Part shown: one piece after another, positions 61,768-64,000 of the stretch | Layout of the letters: each line of letters starts with the position of its first letter | Position numbering within the stretch: the first letter of the stretch is position 1 | Source: Symbiodinium natans | Taxonomy: Eukaryota; Sar; Dinophyceae; Suessiales; Symbiodiniaceae | Direction of reading: 5' to 3' | Length of the DNA stretch: 64,000 nt | Assembly: GCA_905221605.1 (NCBI GenBank) | Contig: CAJNDS010002601.1 | Span: 315,001 to 379,000, forward strand | Made by a program: the position numbers and the translations under genes | Notes under the pieces: generated by a model | Seen by the model: only the letters and a program-made list of their open reading frames with translations | Databases searched by the model: none | Told to the model about the DNA's origin: nothing

Positions 61768-61845
61768 CTGGCAGAGACATGATGTTCATGACGCGCACGT
61801 TTTCTCGGGTGCCGGAAGGCTGGACATGGGCACGGGCCCTGCATC

Positions 61846-62142
61846 TAAGAACAATTCAACATACCCCATTTAGGGTTTAGGGTTTAGGGTTTTTAGGGTT
61901 TAGGGTTTAGGGTTTAGGGTTTAGGGTTTAGGGTTTAGGGTTTAGGGTTTAGGGTTTAGGGTTTAGGGTTTAGGGTTTAGGGTTTAGGGTTTAGGGTTTC
62001 GGGTTTCGGGTTTAGGGTTTAGGATTTAACCCGTACCCTTAACCTATAAAAAGGAAAATATATAAGCAAGGGCTTTCCCATACCCCTTTAATTTCTCTCA
62101 AGGGGGTCTGCCCAAGGGGTATGTTGAACATTTCTTAGACTG
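61846..62142. mobile_element. MITE-like family E copy split by a TTTAGGG array
   Basis: Left end TCTAAGAACAATTCAACATA, right end GGTATGTTGAACATTTCTTA. Between the left arm and the core, about 160 bp of TTTAGGG repeats (61868-62028) stand where the 33.99-kb copy has unique sequence. Confidence 0.75.
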
Positions 62143-62274
62143 TGCTATAGGGGGCGGAATCAGCCGAATAGTTGTCCTGCTATAAATATAGGGACCAGAG
62201 GGGAATACCAGTAGTAATTTTTCCGACCCCTATAGTAAGCTTGTCCATCCCTGGATACTAAACCAGTCAGGTGC

Positions 62275-62305
62275 TGAGCAGAGACCACCCTCGGCTCCAG
62301 ACGAC
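62275..62305 (-). CDS. Minus-strand gene exon: SSGAEGGLCS
   Basis: Its first base completes the Lys of the preceding exon; donor GCACCTGAC matches the extended donor pattern of ATP2. Confidence 0.55.
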
Positions 62306-62406
62306 CTGCGCAGGCACATAAACCCTAAACCCTAAACCCTGAACCCTGAACCCTAAACCCAAAACCCTAAACCCTAAACCTCAAACCCTAAACCCTAAAC
62401 CTTAAC

Positions 62407-62485
62407 TTCCCATCTTGCCACACCAAGAGCACCTTTTGAACACATCTGGGTACGGCCACAAAATGCAACGATGGAGAGCCCAGGC
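62407..62485 (-). CDS. Minus-strand gene exon: LGSPSLHFVAVPRCVQKVLL...
   Basis: 79 nt, AG|G acceptor, GT donor; ends VWQDGK. CCCTAAA and TTTAGGG flank it as for the + strand genes. Confidence 0.58.
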
Positions 62486-62754
62486 CTGCTCCCACGCGGT
62501 GCTGAAAGGGTTTGGGGTTTAGGGCTTAGGGTTCTACATCTCCGTAATAAGGTTTAGGGTTTAGGGTTTAGGGTTTAGGTTTAGGGTTTGGGGTTTAGGA
62601 TTTTTGGGTTTAGGGTTTCGGGCTTAGGGTTTCAGGTTTGCGGATTATATTGTTTAGGGTCTTAGGGTTGGCTGAGGGTTTAGGGAAGTGCTCCAAAGAG
62701 GCACACGGAGGCTTGAAGGAACTTCCATGAAGTGGGGGCTGCGAGCTGCCAGGC

Positions 62755-62797
62755 ATGATGCTGTGAAGTCTAAGAAAGACGTCCCTCGTCTTCCTGC
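62755..62797 (-). CDS. Minus-strand gene exon: AGRRGTSFLDFTAS
   Basis: AG|G acceptor; donor GCCTGGC leaves one base that completes Cys with the next exon. An AG|G four bases on opens another frame (KTRDVFLRLHSI), which fits the next exon less well. Confidence 0.45.
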
Positions 62798-63444
62798 CTA
62801 CAGTTTAGGGTTTAGGGCTTAGGGTTTAGAGTTTAGGGTTTAGGGTCGAACAGACTTCCTGCAAGTTTAGGGTTTAGTCCAACCTCGAGGATGGCATAGT
62901 GTCTGTCTGCTTACACTGTTTGCATATTCAACTAGCAGAGCAAACCCTAAACCCTAAACCCCAAACCCCAAACCCCAAACCCCAAACCCTAAACCCTAAA
63001 CCCTAAACCCCAAGCCCTAAGCCCTAAACCCTAAACCCTAAACCCTAAACCCTTGCAATGTCCAGGACTCGGCTTCAGGGCTTCAGGGGTTCGCATCTGT
63101 GGAGGTTGACCTCACGTAGAGGCCAGCGAGCCCCAAACCTTAAACCCCTAAACCTTGAACCCTTAACCCTAAACACAGCGGAACCCAAAGCCCCAAATCC
63201 TATGCACCCTAAACCCTAAACCCTAAACCCTAAACCCTAAACCCTAAACCCTAAACCCTAAACCCTAAACCCTAAACCCTAAACCCTAAACCCTAAACCC
63301 TAAACCCTAAACCCTAAACCCTAAACCCTAAACCCTAAACCCGAACCCTAAACCCTAAACCCTAAACCCTAAACCCTAAACCCCAAACCCACACTTTGAA
63401 CGGCGCCTCAGCCGAAAAAGTGCACGCCGTGGCAGCAGCAAGGC

Positions 63445-63462
63445 GAGCTGCTTGCGGATCTC
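63445..63462 (-). CDS. Minus-strand gene, possible exon: EIRKQL
   Basis: AG|G acceptor; donor GCCTTG. The frame stays open further (ALLLPRR), and the + strand is also open here, so both end and strand are uncertain. Confidence 0.3.
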
Positions 63463-63923
63463 CTGCTGGTAGGAACTCGAAGACCGAAACCTAGCTGTTT
63501 AGGGTTTAGGGTTTAGGGTTGAGGGTTGAGGGTTGAGGGCTCTTCCGAAACTAAGCTGTTTAAGGTCCCTGATAGCCTGTGTTGTCAAGCGCGGCCCATT
63601 AAAACCCTAAAACAGCTGCCCTAAACCCTAATTCCTAGACCTTAGACTCTAGACCCTAGACCCTAGACCCTAAACCCTAAACCCTAAACCCTAAACCCTG
63701 GTATGGTTGGAGGGCTCTTTTGGGAGGGGAAGGCCTGTAGGTTTGCACGGGGGCTGAGGATCCCCCTGAGACTTGGAACCCTTCAGGGTTGAAGGTTTAG
63801 GGTTAAGGGTTTAGGGTTTAGGGTTGAAGCTTGAAGGTTTAGGGTTCGGGAGTTTGGGAGTCAGAGGTCTTGGGAGTGTTTAGGCTTTGCTTATAATCCT
63901 AAACCCTGCACACAAATTACTAG

Positions 63924-63956
63924 GATGCGGCCAAACAGATTGTAGCTAACTGGGGC
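63924..63956 (+). CDS. Possible exon at the window end: DAAKQIVANWG
   Basis: AG|G acceptor after a short CCCTAAA stretch and a helical peptide. There is no neighbour in the window to test it against. Confidence 0.22.
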
Positions 63957-64000
63957 GGGGGGGGGGAGAGACCCTGAACCTCGACCCTAAACCCCACACC

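Larger units (their letters stand above)
57932..63462 (-). other. Locus of an unrecognised split gene, minus strand
   Basis: Unique islands on the minus strand follow the ATP2 splice rules. From 62797 down to 60462 six main exons plus one weak link join in phase. The peptide begins TSFLDFTASC and SPSLHFVAVPRCVQKVLLVW, passes through DGLFGMIIPIKGLDREM and WPRGLLHFVPRMPPKGRPKK, and then becomes lysine/alanine rich (LKRPAQAAKRPAAKSAAAKA), a composition typical of nuclear or nucleic-acid-binding tails. Further exons at 59.2, 58.9 and 57.9 kb are less securely connected. I cannot name the family. The gene converges on ATP2, with the 46.1-57.9 kb repeat block between them. Both ends are open: the 5' end may lie beyond 63.5 kb. 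Confidence 0.5.
1..64000. repeat. Dispersed telomere-type repeats, TTTAGGG and variants, both strands
   Basis: Arrays of 2 to more than 20 units occur every few hundred bases outside exons, with degenerate copies between them. Long examples: 3193-3279, 4562-4707, 7999-8115, 12411-12518, 16071-16172, 17207-17322, 25743-25835, 29460-29700, 31119-31276, 32960-33080, 35630-35745, 61555-61690, 61870-62010 and 63205-63385. They carry no gene; read as protein they give the endless GFRV/NPKP frames. Such a density inside genes is not a chromosome end, because genes lie on both sides throughout. Confidence 0.97.

Noticed and set aside
1-64000. Window as a chromosome end (subtelomere) because of TTTAGGG
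   Set aside because: Arrays are short, occur in both orientations and lie inside introns of intact genes throughout; no terminal array is seen.

Overview
The window reads as nuclear DNA of a dinoflagellate, of the Symbiodiniaceae/Polarella type. Three things point there. One protein-coding gene can be rebuilt completely and is cut into 29 tiny exons. Its introns start with GT, GC or GA, and all 28 of its 3' sites read AG|G, a splice code known from dinoflagellate genomes. The dispersed repeat is TTTAGGG, the telomere unit of dinoflagellates and plants. No bacterial operon, rRNA, tRNA or CRISPR is visible. Almost none of the long open frames is a gene; most are read-through of repeats.

Layout. 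(1) About 1.4-28.08 kb, + strand: a coiled-coil protein gene in many exons of 18-90 nt. From 13.0 kb to a stop at 28081 the exons form a phase-consistent chain; exon choice further upstream is less certain. (2) 28180-45329, + strand: the mitochondrial ATP synthase F1 beta subunit, complete from Met to stop (1,524 nt of CDS, 507 residues, in 17.15 kb). It starts 98 bp after the previous stop, head to tail, with a good trans-splice acceptor nine bases before the ATG. (3) 46.1-57.9 kb: no gene. An 11.8-kb block of nested repeats bounded by inverted copies of one ~40-bp sequence. It holds 9-bp AT-rich arrays, 31-bp GC-rich arrays in inverted orientation at both ends of a 2.7-kb fold-back, a core of ~60-bp palindromes, about 75 copies of a ~55-bp unit with an internal segmental duplication, and three copies of a pyrimidine-rich segment. 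(4) 57.9-63.5 kb, - strand: a third split gene that I cannot name, with a lysine/alanine-rich basic stretch.

The most striking pattern is polarity. Telomere-type repeats fill the introns, but not at random. Read in the sense of the gene, TTTAGGG lies toward the 5' end of an intron and CCCTAAA toward the 3' end, with exons sitting in CCCTAAA-exon-TTTAGGG islands. Most introns could therefore fold into a stem that brings the two splice sites together. Several families of short inverted-repeat elements (MITE-like) also lie in the introns, and some of these are interrupted or truncated by telomere-type arrays.
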